From Anastatus disparis (lineage: Eukaryota > Arthropoda > Insecta > Hymenoptera > Eupelmidae): a stretch of 64,000 nt of DNA. This document shows, one piece after another, positions 10,856 to 22,154 of this stretch (position 1 is its first letter; every line of letters begins with the position of its first letter). A model generated the notes under the pieces. It saw nothing but the letters and a program-made list of their open reading frames with translations, made no database searches and had not been told where the DNA came from. The DNA is taken from contig JAFFSR010000248.1 in the NCBI GenBank assembly GCA_017163975.1, positions 2,564,001-2,628,000 of the forward strand, given 5' to 3'. Position numbers and translations under genes: made by a program.

Positions 10856-11344
10856 TATACAAATTTTTGAACTTAGCAGAAATTAATATTTGCGAACTAA
10901 ATTTTACCTTGCATTTATGGCATTTTTATTGCATATAATAATAATGCTAATATTTAATTATTAAAAGTATGAGATTATTTGAATAACTTAGTACACACAT
11001 GTTTGTAAAAATAACAAACTTCGTGTGTTAATTCTACAAAAATTTTTGTGTTGATTTTAAAAGAACACAGAAATTTTTAATTACAAAAACTCTTATGTTG
11101 ATTTTGCAAAGATGTTTGTAAAATTTTAACACCAAAATTTTTGTAAAAAAAATATTTGACGAATCACACCAAATATTTCGCTGTGTAAGTTCATAAAAAA
11201 ATAATAGCTCTGAAGGATTTTTTATTTTAACTAAAATGATTGTACTAAACTAGCTAGTGTAAAAGTTTGTCAAAATTTAAAGAACAAGACGGAAAAAATT
11301 AAAAGTAATAAATATCTTTTTCAAATTTTTTAAATTGAATAAAA

Positions 11345-11606
11345 TATATGAGATTCCATGTGAGATCACATATGAGATCGCACACGAGATTGCATATGAG
11401 ATGTCAAATGAAATCGCTTATGAGATCGCATATGAAATCGAATATATATTCGTTTAATTTTTAAAGTAAAATAAATATATGTGCGATCTGACATGAAATC
11501 TCACATATATTTATTTTACTTTCAAAATTCAACGAGTATGTATGAGATTTCATAGGCGATTTCATATGAGATCTCGCATGAGAGTTCATACAATATTTTC
11601 AGTAGG
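11345..11606. repeat. GAGATCGCATATGAGATC palindromic cluster with CCCTACTGAAAA end
   Basis: GAGATC-type words in both orientations; the right terminus reads TTTTCAGTAGGG. The layout matches 8962-9215 and, more loosely, the complete foldback at 28766-29136. Confidence 0.6.
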
Positions 11607-11698
11607 GATGATTTTTCTCGGCTTGTTCATTAAATTTAAACATGTTCACACTCTTTCGCTTCTTATTTATTTAAAATAAGTTCATACCTATAAGTAGA

Positions 11699-11862
11699 AT
11701 CGGTGGTAGCGCAGGGGCTAAGGCTCTTGGTTCATGCTATAGTAGACCGGTTTTTAATCCCCAGGAAAATTTTGGAAAAATTATTCTGAATTTTCCTCTA
11801 TGAAATAGAACTAGGAGACCAGGAAAAACCAATTAAAAATTCCCCCTGGTCAATATTTGTTA
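11699..11862 (+). mobile_element. Second tRNA-like SINE family, candidate
   Basis: An A-box-like TAGCGCAGGGGC is followed 34 bp later by a B-box-like GGTTTTTAATCCC, then about 100 bp of body. No poly-A tail or target duplication was found, so this is a candidate only. Confidence 0.45.
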
Positions 11863-12591
11863 CGTAGAAATTAATTAATTCGAAATATTTTTTAGATACA
11901 TAAAAATATTTTATTGAAGGAAAAAAAATTTTATTTCAATTATTAAACTTAATTTTTATTTTAACATTACGAAATATTAATTTAATATAAAATTAATAAT
12001 TTCCAGTATGAGGTATTTTTGAGTTTAAGAATTATCTTATGTATGTTGAGCAATATTTCATTTATATTTAAAAATGTTATTTTCACTGACGGAATAAATG
12101 ATGTTGATACAAAAAATATTTCCCTGATTGCCAGAAAGAATCTATTCGATACAATAAAATTTTTTTGGTTACAAAGAAATTCTTTTTCCAGTATAGCTAT
12201 TAGATCAAGTAACGGTTTTATCATCTATCATTTATTCTTATCAGGGAGCGACAAAGACAGAATTAGGTTCAAGTAACTACCGCTACTTGAGTTAGGTCTA
12301 TAAATAGAAGTCTAAGATCGTCTATGATAACCAAAATTTAGATGGTTGAATTATATATTTAAAATACATTAAATAACAAATACGATTTTCCTCATTAAAA
12401 AATAATAAGTTGATTGAAAAAAAATTTTCTCTTATTTATTTTTTAGTCTATTTTCAATTATAATAAATTTTATTAAAAACGGAGCTATTTATTTTAACAT
12501 ATTTTAACAATGACAATAATACTTTTAATTTATTTAGAAATAATACTTTTGATCTTATTTAAATAATGAAAATAATTTCTATTTATAAAAT

Positions 12592-12860
12592 TCATAGTGA
12601 AGGATTAAATATTTTTATCTTACCTGCAAAAAATAAAATGTTGGTTCTTGAATATTCGCCTATGTGACTCGAAGAATTACAGTGAAGTTGACAGTGGTTA
12701 TTTTTAATGAAATAAAATCCGTTATTATAAGAGTCCTCACAATCGTCTGACACAAAAGACACAAGAGTATCTTTTTTCGTACTCTTCTTATACATCAGTT
12801 TTGTTCCAAATGCTTCTCAGGGCTGCGCACGCCGTATTCACAAAATTGATCCAGCGTTAA
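12592..12860 (-). pseudogene. Exon-like segment, left-arm copy, product unknown
   Basis: On the minus strand the reading KKDTLVSFVSDDCEDSYNNG continues through FYFIKNNHCQLHCN to NILFFAGK. It ends at CAG followed by GTAAGA, a good splice-donor consensus. The mirror copy at 21493-21720 has the same frame without any indel and about three quarters identical residues. I do not recognise the product. Its layout recalls the short domain that precedes BEN domains in some insect proteins, but the match is too weak to name. Neighbouring sequence is transposon, and no partner exon could be identified. Confidence 0.35.
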
Positions 12861-13932
12861 ATAACTCTAAAGAAGCTTTCTGATTAGTCGATACAGCTTA
12901 TCTATAAAGAAACCCCCAGTATGTGCAGTAGATTTTCGGACACAGCAATATACTAAGCATTACTGGTGCGCGACTTCAAAAAGCGTGTTTAAACAGCCAT
13001 TTGTATGCGAACGACATTTCGTAAGCGAGACAATGAAAAGTCTGTGAACGCATCCATACTATGCAATACATACTGTTCCAAATGCTCGCGATATATATAC
13101 AGTGGGATCCAATAAAAAAGAGCCATCCTTGAGAAAAAAAGTACTAATGAAAAAATTTTGTATCTCAACAAATAAGGGTTGTACAGAACTCTACGACCAC
13201 TCATTTTAAACGTATTTGTAAGGACTTTTTAATGGTATATTGGCAATTTAATTTTGAGTACTTGTCTGGGAAATATTACAACTTACAAAAAGAAAAAAAA
13301 AATTTTTAGTCGCCTGTGTTTAAATTTGAATTATTTTTCGGAAAATGATGGTAGAAAAATTTTACACTGCTGGTTTTAAAGGTATTTTGCTTAACTTGAA
13401 ACTTATATTTTATTTTTTTTTCTAGATTCAAAATTGACCGAGATTTAGCGATTTTTGTTGAAAAAAGGGTTTTTCTTATTTTTCCGATATCTGCTTAATG
13501 AGAGGAGATATAGAAAAATTCCAAATAAAAAAAAGTGTATTTTTGGTTGTAAAATAATCTTAAAATTTCTCAAAATTTTTCGTGCATTTCAATTTTTTTG
13601 ATATTGTTGCGGTATTCTTATATACATGTATACCATACTCTTATAAGAGTACCGCAACAATATAAAAAAAATTAAAATGCACGAAAAATTTTGAGAAAAT
13701 TTAAGATTATTCTACATACAAAAATACACTTTTTTTATTTAGAATTTTTCTATATCTCCTCTCATACATAGGAAAAATAAAAAAGACCCTTTTTTTAACT
13801 AAAATCGCTGAATCTTGGTCAATTTTAAACCTAGAAAAAAAAATAAAATATGAATTTCAAGTTAAGCAAAATACCTTTAAAACTAGCAGTGTAAAATTTT
13901 TCTACCATCATTTTCCGAAAAATGATTCAAAT

Positions 13933-14545
13933 TTAACCCTTTCAGTCATGCAATTTAAGAGTCAGCTGTATACTGACACAGTTACCTGTTTTACCGAATC
14001 TATTTAAAATTTATTTTTTATAAAAACTAATAGCTTCAGGCAGAAATAAAAAGATGGTTTCGATTCGTGTAATAGAAAGCAATATTTTCTCTGATAAGAA
14101 TAATTTCATTCCACCGTTTTATTTTCAAGAAAAGTTGGAATAACTTGAAAATCCCATTATTTGACACTAATTTCTAATTTTTTAAGTTATTCCAACTTTT
14201 CTTAAAAACGAAGCAATAAAATTAATTCATACTAATCAAAGAAAATATTACATTTTATTAAACACATCGAAATCATCTCTCTATTTTTGCCTCTTGTTGC
14301 TAATTTTGGAAAAAAAGTCTATTTTTTAATTAGAAAAGGACAGAGATACAGCGGACTCTTAATTCACTTTTTTCGTATGTATTTGTATATAATAATAATT
14401 AATAGTTATAAATTTATAAAATATCATCAGCATTATAAATAGTAAGGCTATGTGTATCTGAAAATACAAGCAATCCAAGAATCAAGCATGATATTGCAAA
14501 AATATTGAGGTAAAAAAAAAGAAAATTGGTTAGCCGATATATCGG
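13933..14545. mobile_element. TTAA MITE, CCCTTTCAGTCA family, right-truncated
   Basis: Inserted at a TTAA that is still single in the opposite arm of the host foldback (about 13325 on the complement). The right terminus is missing: the family sequence stops at GATATATCGG and the host resumes at GCGACTAAAA, with about 10 host bases also lost. Confidence 0.75.
13955..14362. mobile_element. TTAA MITE, GAGTCAGCTGTAT family, copy 1
   Basis: TTAA at both ends; ends GAGTCAGCTGTAT and, inverted, GAGTCCGCTGTAT. Palindromic body of about 400 bp. Nested in the preceding MITE, whose uninterrupted copy at 5260-5492 shows the pre-insertion sequence. A second full copy lies at 42775-43182. Confidence 0.85.
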
Positions 14546-15057
14546 GCGACTAAAATTTTTTTTTTTATTTTTAAGTCGTAATATTTCCTAGACCAGTACT
14601 CAAAATTAAATTGCCAATACACCATTAAAAAGTTCTTACGAATACGGTTAAAATGAATGGTCGTAGAGTTCTGTACGACCCTTATTTGTTGAGATACAAA
14701 GTTTTTTAATTAGTACTTTTTTTCTCAGGAATGGCTCTTTTTTGTTGGACCCCACTGTATATATATATATATATATACACTGCCACCGAGATACTTTTGC
14801 CCGCCTTCGTCTAAAATCGACTTATCTAAAAAGTTTTATAACTCTAGAAAAAATGGTCGTAGCCTAAAAATTCTAACGGGATTCGAAAGATTGTTGAAAA
14901 TTCTTTCAAAAACTATTGGTTTGATATAAAAAAAAATATTTTTTTCGTATCTCTTATCCTTGTTTGAAAAGAAATTTTTTTTAACTTAGTTTTGACTTTG
15001 TAAAATAGTGTTCAATTTTAGTAGAAATCGTTACATTAATACAAAACCAAACTGGTT

Positions 15058-15444
15058 TTAAGAGGAGGTCGCGTATCTGCGTCCTTTTCTAATCAAAGAA
15101 TTAATTTTTTGCAAAAACTAATAACTTTATCAAAAAATGAAGAGAAAGCCGCATCTCGCATCGAAAAAAACAAATTTTTCTTTAATCAGAAAGAATTAAT
15201 TTTATTGCTTCATTTTCAAGAAAACCTTGAAAAACTAAATTGTTTACCCTAACCTCTATGTTTTAAGTTTTTCAAGGTTTTCTTGAAAACAAAGCGATAA
15301 AATCAATTCTTTCTTATCAATGAAAATATTGCTTTTTTGAGACAAGATGCGGCTTTCTCTTTATTTTTTGTTAAAATCATTAGTTTTTGTAAGAAAATCA
15401 ATTCTTTGATTAAAAAAGGACAGATATACTCGACCTCCTCTTAA
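15058..15444. mobile_element. TTAA MITE, GAGGAGGTCGCGTATC family (A), copy 1
   Basis: TTAA at both ends; inverted ends GAGGAGGTCGCGTATCTG and GAGGAGGTCGAGTATATC. The arms read TCCTTTTCTAATCAAAGAATT and its complement. The opposite arm of the host foldback has a single TTAA at 21192-21195, the empty site. Other copies: 30602-30990, 38613-39001, and a split copy at 39250 and 45670. Confidence 0.92.
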
Positions 15445-15770
15445 AGCTTATATTTCAACGATGAAAATGCAATGTCGAACGTCTAGATTCGACCTTTTAA
15501 ATCAGAGTTATAAGATTTTATATTTAAAAATAAGGTTTTTTTCGATGTATGAACATCTTTGAATTTAAGAGGAATAGAAAAATTTGTCAGGGAGAAAAAA
15601 TGTTCCTTTTTGGTCAAATAATAATAATATATAATAAAAAGTTGATTTCAAAAAAAAAATTTTTTTTGCCTTATTTACCCACGTTCAATATTTTAAAGAT
15701 ATCAAAATTTCATTAAATTCCAAAAAAAAAAATTTTTTTTTGAAATCAATTTTTTATTATATATTATTAT

Positions 15771-16415
15771 TGTACAAGCATATATTTTCATAATTTGTAA
15801 TTCATAAATAAGAATGTAAAATAAATCATAATGTATCTTAGTATTAATTTAATTGATATTTTCAAATGTATTCAACGTTATAGTTAAAATATTTTTCTTA
15901 GTATTTTCTTATATTTAGAAATATGTGTGAAAGATGTTAACGCGATTTAAAAAAGGATTCAATATGTAGCAAATACAAATAAATGAACCATTGCACGAAC
16001 CTCTGCAAAGAGGCACTCTTCTTTCTGTACTAGTAATAAAAATAAATGTATTTATGACGAACGGAGCGACCGATGAAAATTAAAAACAACGCCATATGTT
16101 GACCATTCGGGATTTCCCGTTAATCCTTAATCTCACTATAAAACTTTCTCTGTACAATAAAAACCTTTTTCTTGTCTTAACTAAAAATCCCATAGAAACT
16201 ATTTAAGAAATATTTTGTAAAACGTCAGAACTTTTGCGACCATCACAGCGAACACATCTCGCTTCGTTTGTCACTCCTCAACTGAATCTTATTAAAGTAT
16301 TTTATATATTCATACATCAATCTTTTCATTTAACAGTTTACCTTTTTAAAACTTAACATTGCTTTAGTAAATTAATTTGGACTAAAGCGCACAATTTACA
16401 TTGTGCAATTCTTCA
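15771..16415 (+). repeat. 5' LTR of BEL/Pao element
   Basis: 645 bp, starting TGTACAAGCATA and ending TGTGCAATTCTTCA. It differs from the 3' LTR only at 16277. Confidence 0.95.
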
Positions 16416-16580
16416 TGGTCCTTCGACCCCGATACGTCCAGCATTATATACTTATTTAATACTAGTGAATTAAACATTAAGTGAAGAAGTGAAGTGTTGT
16501 GTAAAAATAATAAAACGAGTGTGCGTCATACAAGTGTTTTAACACAAACAAACAACAATACAAATTACCAATAATAATAC

Positions 16581-16984
16581 AACATATATAATAAAAGTTG
16601 TCCGAGTGCAACATATATATGTAATAAAAGTTGTCCGAGTACAACATATATATAATAAAAGTTGTCCGAGTACAACATATACATATACATATAATACAAG
16701 TTGTCCGAGTACAACAAACATAATAAAAGTTGTCCGTGTACAACATATATAATACAAGTTGTCCGAGTACAACACATATAATAAAAGTTGTCCGAGTACA
16801 ACATATATAATACAAGTTGTCCGAGTACAACACATATAATAAAAGTTGTCCGAGTACAACATATATAATACAAGTTGTCCGAGCACAACGAATTACAAGT
16901 TGTCTGAGTACAACATATATAATAAAAGTTGTCCGAGTACAACATATGCGTTATACAAGTTGTTCAAATACAGCACATACAACT
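16581..16984 (+). repeat. 27-30-bp minisatellite in BEL leader
   Basis: Thirteen units centred on AAGTTGTCCGAGTACAAC with a variable TA-rich spacer. Each core is self-complementary at its ends (TTGT...ACAA). The array lies between the primer-binding region and gag, where packaging signals normally sit. Tyr/Cys-rich open frames on the opposite strand are translated repeat. Confidence 0.9.
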
Positions 16985-17286
16985 TGCTTCGATAAATTAA
17001 ACTATAAATGCGCGAACAGGCCTGTTCAAAAATCTAATATACAGTGTTGAAATACTAATTTTAAAACACAAAATATACAAACGCAAGAATTTAATCACAC
17101 AACTTCACGTAATTCTTCACATCAATAGAAGCTCCAGTCTTCAGACACAACTTTACATTTGAGAACAAATTGGTCAACACATTCACTGGTAAGTGCTTAA
17201 TTTGAATCACCAATTATTTAAATTTATCATAGAAAGGGAGCATAAAAACAATTCAATTTCATTTTAATATTTGCCTCTATTTCATT

Positions 17287-18516
17287 ATGGAAATCGATCG
17301 AGTAAAAACTTTAAAAATTAAACGCGATACAATTAAAGGTTATTTAAATTCATTTAAAACCTTTTTAACTCATTATAATAAAGATATTGATTTTGTTCAA
17401 TTACAAATGCGTTTACAAAAAACCGATGAATTATTCGAAGATTTCGATATAATGCATGACGAGTTAGATCATTTAGATAATTCAGAGTCCAGTAAAGTAG
17501 AAAGATACAAAATTTCAGATGATTATTACTTTGTAATAAGTACTGCTCGACAATATATATCAGAGGTAACCTTACAACAGCATAATTTAAATCAAATATG
17601 CAATAATTCACCGACCGCGTCAGTAAGAAATGATTCTATAGTAGAAACGAGACCGACGTCAGGTAGTAGAAAACGTAAAATGAAGCTCCCGGAGACTTTT
17701 ATTCCGCGTTTTAACGGGCAGGTAGAAGAGTGGTTGTCGTTTAAAAATTCCTTTAATGCACTCATTCATTCGTGTGACGATTTATCCAACGTTGAAAAAT
17801 TACATTACTTGCGATCAGCTCTTCGCACAGAAGCCTTAGGAAAAATTCAAGTCTTAGCGATTACCGACGAAAATTATACGCGTGCATGGTCCATTTTAGA
17901 AAAAGCGTACGAAAATAAAAGAATTCTAATTTCACGACACTTATCTTTATTGTTTCATTTACCCAATCAAGACAAAGACAGCCATAGAGACTTAGAAAAT
18001 TTAGCCGACGAAGCACAACAACATGTGCAATCATTAGCAACATTAGGTGTAAATATACCCTCGGAAATTATCGTTAACATTTTAGAAGAAAAACTAAATA
18101 AAAGTTTAAGAATGAAATGGGAAGAAAGTCTAAAAAGAAACGAATTTCCTACTTCTGACGAAATGATAGAATTTTTATATAAAATGTCTGCCTCGCTCTC
18201 AAGACATGACAATGAAAAAAGAAGTACAAATACGCGAAACGATTGGGGATCGCCAAATAAAATACGTAGAGAAGAAAAGAAATTCACTGTTAAAAGCTTC
18301 GTAACAAACAAAAATAAATGTTATGCCTGTTTTAAAGAACATCACGCGTTATATCAATGTAAAACATTTCGAGACCTACCAATTTATCAAAGGATAAAAA
18401 TTGTTGAAGATGCTAATTTATGTAAAAATTGTTTAAAATCACACGGAAACGAGGAATGTCGGTACGGAAATTGTCAAAAATGTAGCAAAAAACATAATAT
18501 TTTATTACACATTTGA
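17287..18516 (+). CDS. gag: BEL/Pao Gag polyprotein (intact ORF)
   Basis: 409 codons from an ATG at 17287 to TGA at 18514. Gag packages the retrotransposon RNA in cytoplasmic virus-like particles. Residues 1-100 form a Lys/Asp/Glu-rich helical N-terminus (MEIDRVKTLKIKRDTIKGYL). Residues of about 134-230 carry the DUF1759 block of Pao-family Gag: KLPETFIPRFNGQVEEW, then FNALIH, YLRSAL and LEKAYEN. The C-terminus holds the BEL zinc-knuckle region, CYAC at about 345, LCKNCLKSHG at about 377 and CQKC. The ORF stops right after HNILLHI, where functional elements continue into protease. Codon use is as AT-rich as its surroundings. It is the only undamaged frame in this element, while everything downstream is broken. 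Confidence 0.93.
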   Translation: MEIDRVKTLKIKRDTIKGYLNSFKTFLTHYNKDIDFVQLQMRLQKTDELFEDFDIMHDELDHLDNSESSKVERYKISDDYYFVISTARQYISEVTLQQHNLNQICNNSPTASVRNDSIVETRPTSGSRKRKMKLPETFIPRFNGQVEEWLSFKNSFNALIHSCDDLSNVEKLHYLRSALRTEALGKIQVLAITDENYTRAWSILEKAYENKRILISRHLSLLFHLPNQDKDSHRDLENLADEAQQHVQSLATLGVNIPSEIIVNILEEKLNKSLRMKWEESLKRNEFPTSDEMIEFLYKMSASLSRHDNEKRSTNTRNDWGSPNKIRREEKKFTVKSFVTNKNKCYACFKEHHALYQCKTFRDLPIYQRIKIVEDANLCKNCLKSHGNEECRYGNCQKCSKKHNILLHI

Positions 18517-20340
18517 AAACCTAATCACAACGAAATTAAAATCGCCTAGAAAAAACTCACCAATTCATCGTCTTAACTAGTAAAAGAACATAAAATTAAT
18601 TGTCTCGCCGCGAAGACAGCGTCAACTTCCTTTGATTTAAACAAACGCAACCGTATAAGTTTAAAATCATTGCAGAACCTACATAACTTGTAAAGTATTA
18701 TTAAACACTTGTTCGACTGTTAATTTTATAACTGATCAATCAACGAAAAAATTAAAATTACCTAAACAACGTTCATTAACTGTAGCAGCCATAAACGATT
18801 TAAAAAAAAACAATTGTCAATTATTTCACGGGATTAATGTTTAAATCAACCTATTCAGAGTTTAAAAAGTCGCTTACTCTTTCTGTCGTACCAAACATCA
18901 CAGATTTAATTTCAAATGAAACTTATTCTCGAGAGCAACCAAATATTCCATTAATTTCAAATTAGCAAATCCTAATTTTCATAAACCTTCACTTATAGAT
19001 ATGTTAGTCGAATCAGAACTTCCATTGTCAATGTTTTGTAACGGTCAAATAAAATTATCACAAAACGATGATTTAATTCTACAAAAAATTAAACTCGATT
19101 GAATAATAGGCGGTGGTTTAAATTCATTGAAATACAAAAGGTCTCAATGTATGTTAACTGATTTACAATTTGATTTAGAAAAATTTTTAAAGCTTGAAGA
19201 AATTTCGCATAAAAAACGAAACTAGATAAACAACGAGCTATTTAGTAAGAATTATTTTAAAATTCACGTGCGACGAAATAAGGACGGTCGATACACGATT
19301 GCTTTACTTAGGCGAATTGCAATAAATAACCTTAAAAAGATTGTGATTTTTACAATAACAATTAAAAGGTAATAATGTTTCTAAAAATTAATATATCAAT
19401 GCAATAATTGAATACATCGAATAAAATTATATGTCTGAAAGCTATTTGACGAATTCAGATGATTTATTTGTATCATTACGCGGTAATAAAAAATTCGAAT
19501 CACACTACAACGTTACGATGCGTCGGTCAAATCCACGAACGGTATTTCTTTGAATAACATCCTAACAGTTGGTCTCACTATTCAAGGTGAATTGCTTAAC
19601 ATTTATTACGTTTTAGATTGCCGATTTAATTTGCCAACAAATATTATACAGCATTATTATACTCGAAATCACGAGTCGCACTCTTAAAAACAAGAACAGT
19701 GACAAAAACGGATTTAAAAAATTGATATCATACACGATCGCATGATAAATCTAACAGGCACCTTATCTCGAGAGCAATTACCACACGAATTTATAAAAAA
19801 TATATCCTGGTTACATAGGCCTGCTTAGCTACAAGGGTCTGAATCATTGTGGCCTAAAATTTCAATACCGAGAATAGATCATGATTTGAATCTTCTTATT
19901 AAATTGTTAAAAACTTTCTTCATGTTCAAAATCAATACGCATCATCGTAATATGCCTTAAAATCATTAAAAGATATAGAAAATCGAAAAATTTTACGCTT
20001 GACGAGTTAACACGAGCCGAAAAGAAAATAATTAAATTCGGTCTAATTTCAACCTTTTATTAAGAAGTTGAACTATTAGAGAAAAAACGATGTTTAGCAG
20101 ATTACTCAACATTTCTATTGAAGTAGAGGCAATGTTAAATTCCCGACTCTTAACACAAATGTCATCAGACATTTCTGCTCTTACTCCCGAGCATTTTCTT
20201 ATTGGTGATTCATTGAAAAGCATGCCTGAAAACGATTGTAAGAAATATCTATCAACGAACTCAAAAAAAGACCAACAACGAAACTAGTAATTATTCCTAT
20301 GGACAATAAAAAATGAATGAATGAATGAACTGTTGATCGC
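18517..20340 (+). pseudogene. BEL/Pao pol remnants (protease, RT, RNase H, integrase)
   Basis: Fragments in several frames appear in the correct order. About 18740-18800 reads TKKLKLPKQRSLTVAAIN. About 19000-19110 reads VESELPLSMFCNGQIKL then IIGGG, which is the BEL protease to pre-RT segment. About 19560-19640 reads VGLTIQGELLNIYYVLDCRF, a trace of RT. About 19755-19830 reads LSREQLPHEFIKNISWLHRP, the linker after RNase H. About 20100-20230 reads EVEAMLNSRLLTQMSSDISALTPEH, written here only as a position: the C-terminal integrase block. Stops and frameshifts are frequent, and large parts of RT, RNase H and the integrase core are missing. No enzyme can be made from it. Confidence 0.85.
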
Positions 20341-20365
20341 TACTCTCTCAACGGGGGGAGAATTA

Positions 20366-21010
20366 TGTACAAGCATATATTTTCATAATTTGTAATTCAT
20401 AAATAAGAATGTAAAATAAATCATAATGTATCTTAGTATTAATTTAATTGATATTTTCAAATGTATTCAACGTTATAGTTAAAATATTTTTCTTAGTATT
20501 TTCTTATATTTAGAAATATGTGTGAAAGATGTTAACGCGATTTAAAAAAGGATTCAATATGTAGCAAATACAAATAAATGAACCATTGCACGAACCTCTG
20601 CAAAGAGGCACTCTTCTTTCTGTACTAGTAATAAAAATAAATGTATTTATGACGAACGGAGCGACCGATGAAAATTAAAAACAACGCCATATGTTGACCA
20701 TTCGGGATTTCCCGTTAATCCTTAATCTCACTATAAAACTTTCTCTGTACAATAAAAACCTTTTTCTTGTCTTAACTAAAAATCCCATAGAAACTATTTA
20801 AGAAATATTTTGTAAAACGTCAGAACTTTTGCGACCATCACAGCGAACACATCTCGCTTCGTTTGTCACTCATCAACTGAATCTTATTAAAGTATTTTAT
20901 ATATTCATACATCAATCTTTTCATTTAACAGTTTACCTTTTTAAAACTTAACATTGCTTTAGTAAATTAATTTGGACTAAAGCGCACAATTTACATTGTG
21001 CAATTCTTCA
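20366..21010 (+). repeat. 3' LTR of BEL/Pao element
   Basis: 645 bp, one mismatch to the 5' LTR (20872). Preceded by the purine tract at 20351-20363. Confidence 0.95.
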
Positions 21011-21492
21011 ATTATTATTCGACCAAAAAGGAAAATTTTTTCTCTCTGACAAATTTTTCTATTCCTCTTAAATTCAGAGGTATTCATACATCGAAAAAAA
21101 CCTTATTTTTAAATATAAAATCTTATAACTCTGATTTAAAAGGTCGAATCCAGACGTTCGACATTGCATTTTCATCGTTGAAATATAAGCTTTAAAGCCT
21201 ATTTGGTTTTGTATTAATGTAACGATTTCTACTAAAATTGAACACTATTTTACAAAGTCAAAACAAAATTTAAAAAAATTTCTTTTTTAACAAGGATAAG
21301 AGATACGAAAAAAATATTTTTTTTTATATCAAGCCAATAGTTTTTGAAAGAATTTTCAACAATCTTTCGAATCCTGTTGGAATTTTTAGGCTACGACCAT
21401 TTTTTCCAGAGTTATAAAACTTTTTAGATAAGTCGATTTTAGACGAAGGGGGACAAAAGTATCTTGGCGTCAGTGTATATATATATAATATA

Positions 21493-21720
21493 AATTTTGC
21501 GAATACGGCGTGCGCAATCCCGAGAAGCATCTGGAACAATGTCGATGTATTAGAAAAGTACATAAAAAAGATAGTCTTGTGTCTTTTGTGCCAGACGATT
21601 GTGAGGACCTTGATAATAACGGATTTTACTTCGTTAAAAATCACCACTGTCAACTTCACTGTGATCCTTCGAGTCACAAAGGCCAATATTCAAGAGCCAA
21701 CATTTTATTTCTGGCAGGTA
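21493..21720 (+). pseudogene. Exon-like segment, right-arm copy, product unknown
   Basis: Mirror copy of 12592-12860. It reads GVRNPEKHLEQC, then KKDSLVSFVPDDCEDLDNNG and FYFVKNHHCQLHCD, to NILFLAGK, and ends at GGCAG followed by GTAAGT (donor consensus). The frame is open across the whole segment, and in the shared core no indel separates it from the other copy. No ATG of good context is present, so this would be an internal exon. Function unknown. Confidence 0.35.
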
Positions 21721-22154
21721 AGTTTAAAATATTTAATCCTTTACTATGAATTTTATAAATTGAAATTATTTTCATTATTTAAATATGATTAAAAGTATTA
21801 TCTCTAAATAAATTAAAAGTATTATCTTCATGGTTGAAATCTGTTAAAATAAATTGCTCCGTTTTTAATAAAATCTATTATGATTGAAAATAGATTAAAA
21901 AATAAATAAGAAAAAAATTTTTTTTCAATTAACTTATTATTTCTTAATGAAGAAAATAATATTTGTAATTTTCATCTGTTCTGAATAAATATTCCAACCA
22001 TATAAATTTTTATCATCATAGACGATCTTAGGCTCCTATTCATAGACCCAACTCAAGTAGCGGTTGTTACTTGAACACAGATGATACAACCGTTACTTGA
22101 TCTAATAGCTGCCCTGGAAAACAAATTTATTAGTTACGAAAAAAATTTTATTGT

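Larger units (their letters stand above)
13100..14757. mobile_element. TA-flanked foldback (Tc1/mariner-like ends), with nested insertions
   Basis: TA at 13098-13099 and 14758-14759 flanks ends CAGTGGGATCCAATAAAAAAG and, inverted, CAGTGGGGTCCAACAAAAAAG. The arms pair over about 550 bp around a centre at 13625-13640. The right arm is interrupted by a TTAA MITE of the CCCTTTCAGTCA family (13933-14545). That MITE carries another TTAA MITE (13955-14362). TA duplication and a CAGTG-type terminus are typical of Tc1/mariner relatives; no transposase remains. Confidence 0.85.
15771..21010 (+). mobile_element. BEL/Pao LTR retrotransposon, gag intact, pol decayed
   Basis: Two 645-bp LTRs (TG...CA) differ at a single base (C at 16277, A at 20872). 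The element is bounded by a 5-bp duplication ATTAT at 15766-15770 and 21011-21015. A primer-binding-site-like TGGTCCTTCGACCCCG follows the 5' LTR at 16416, and a purine tract ACGGGGGGAGAA precedes the 3' LTR at 20351. Inside are a 13-unit minisatellite, an open gag and only remnants of protease, RT, RNase H and integrase. The internal length of about 3.95 kb is well short of the 5-6 kb usual for the superfamily. The near-identical LTRs show a recent insertion despite a dead pol. Confidence 0.95.
14778..21475. mobile_element. TA-flanked foldback split by BEL/Pao and a TTAA MITE
   Basis: TA at 14776-14777 and 21476-21477 flanks ends CACTGCCACCGAGATAC and, inverted, CACTGACGCCAAGATAC. The two arms are near-identical inverted copies. 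The left arm holds a TTAA MITE (15058-15444) and the right arm a BEL/Pao retrotransposon (15771-21010). Removing both leaves a palindrome of about 1.07 kb. Half copies of the family occur at 24800-25885 and, more diverged, ending at about 60607. Confidence 0.88.

Noticed and set aside
16477..16945. Three overlapping Tyr/Cys/Thr-rich ORFs on the minus strand (115-126 codons)
   Set aside because: They are the 27-30-bp minisatellite of the BEL leader translated in three frames; no independent coding signal.
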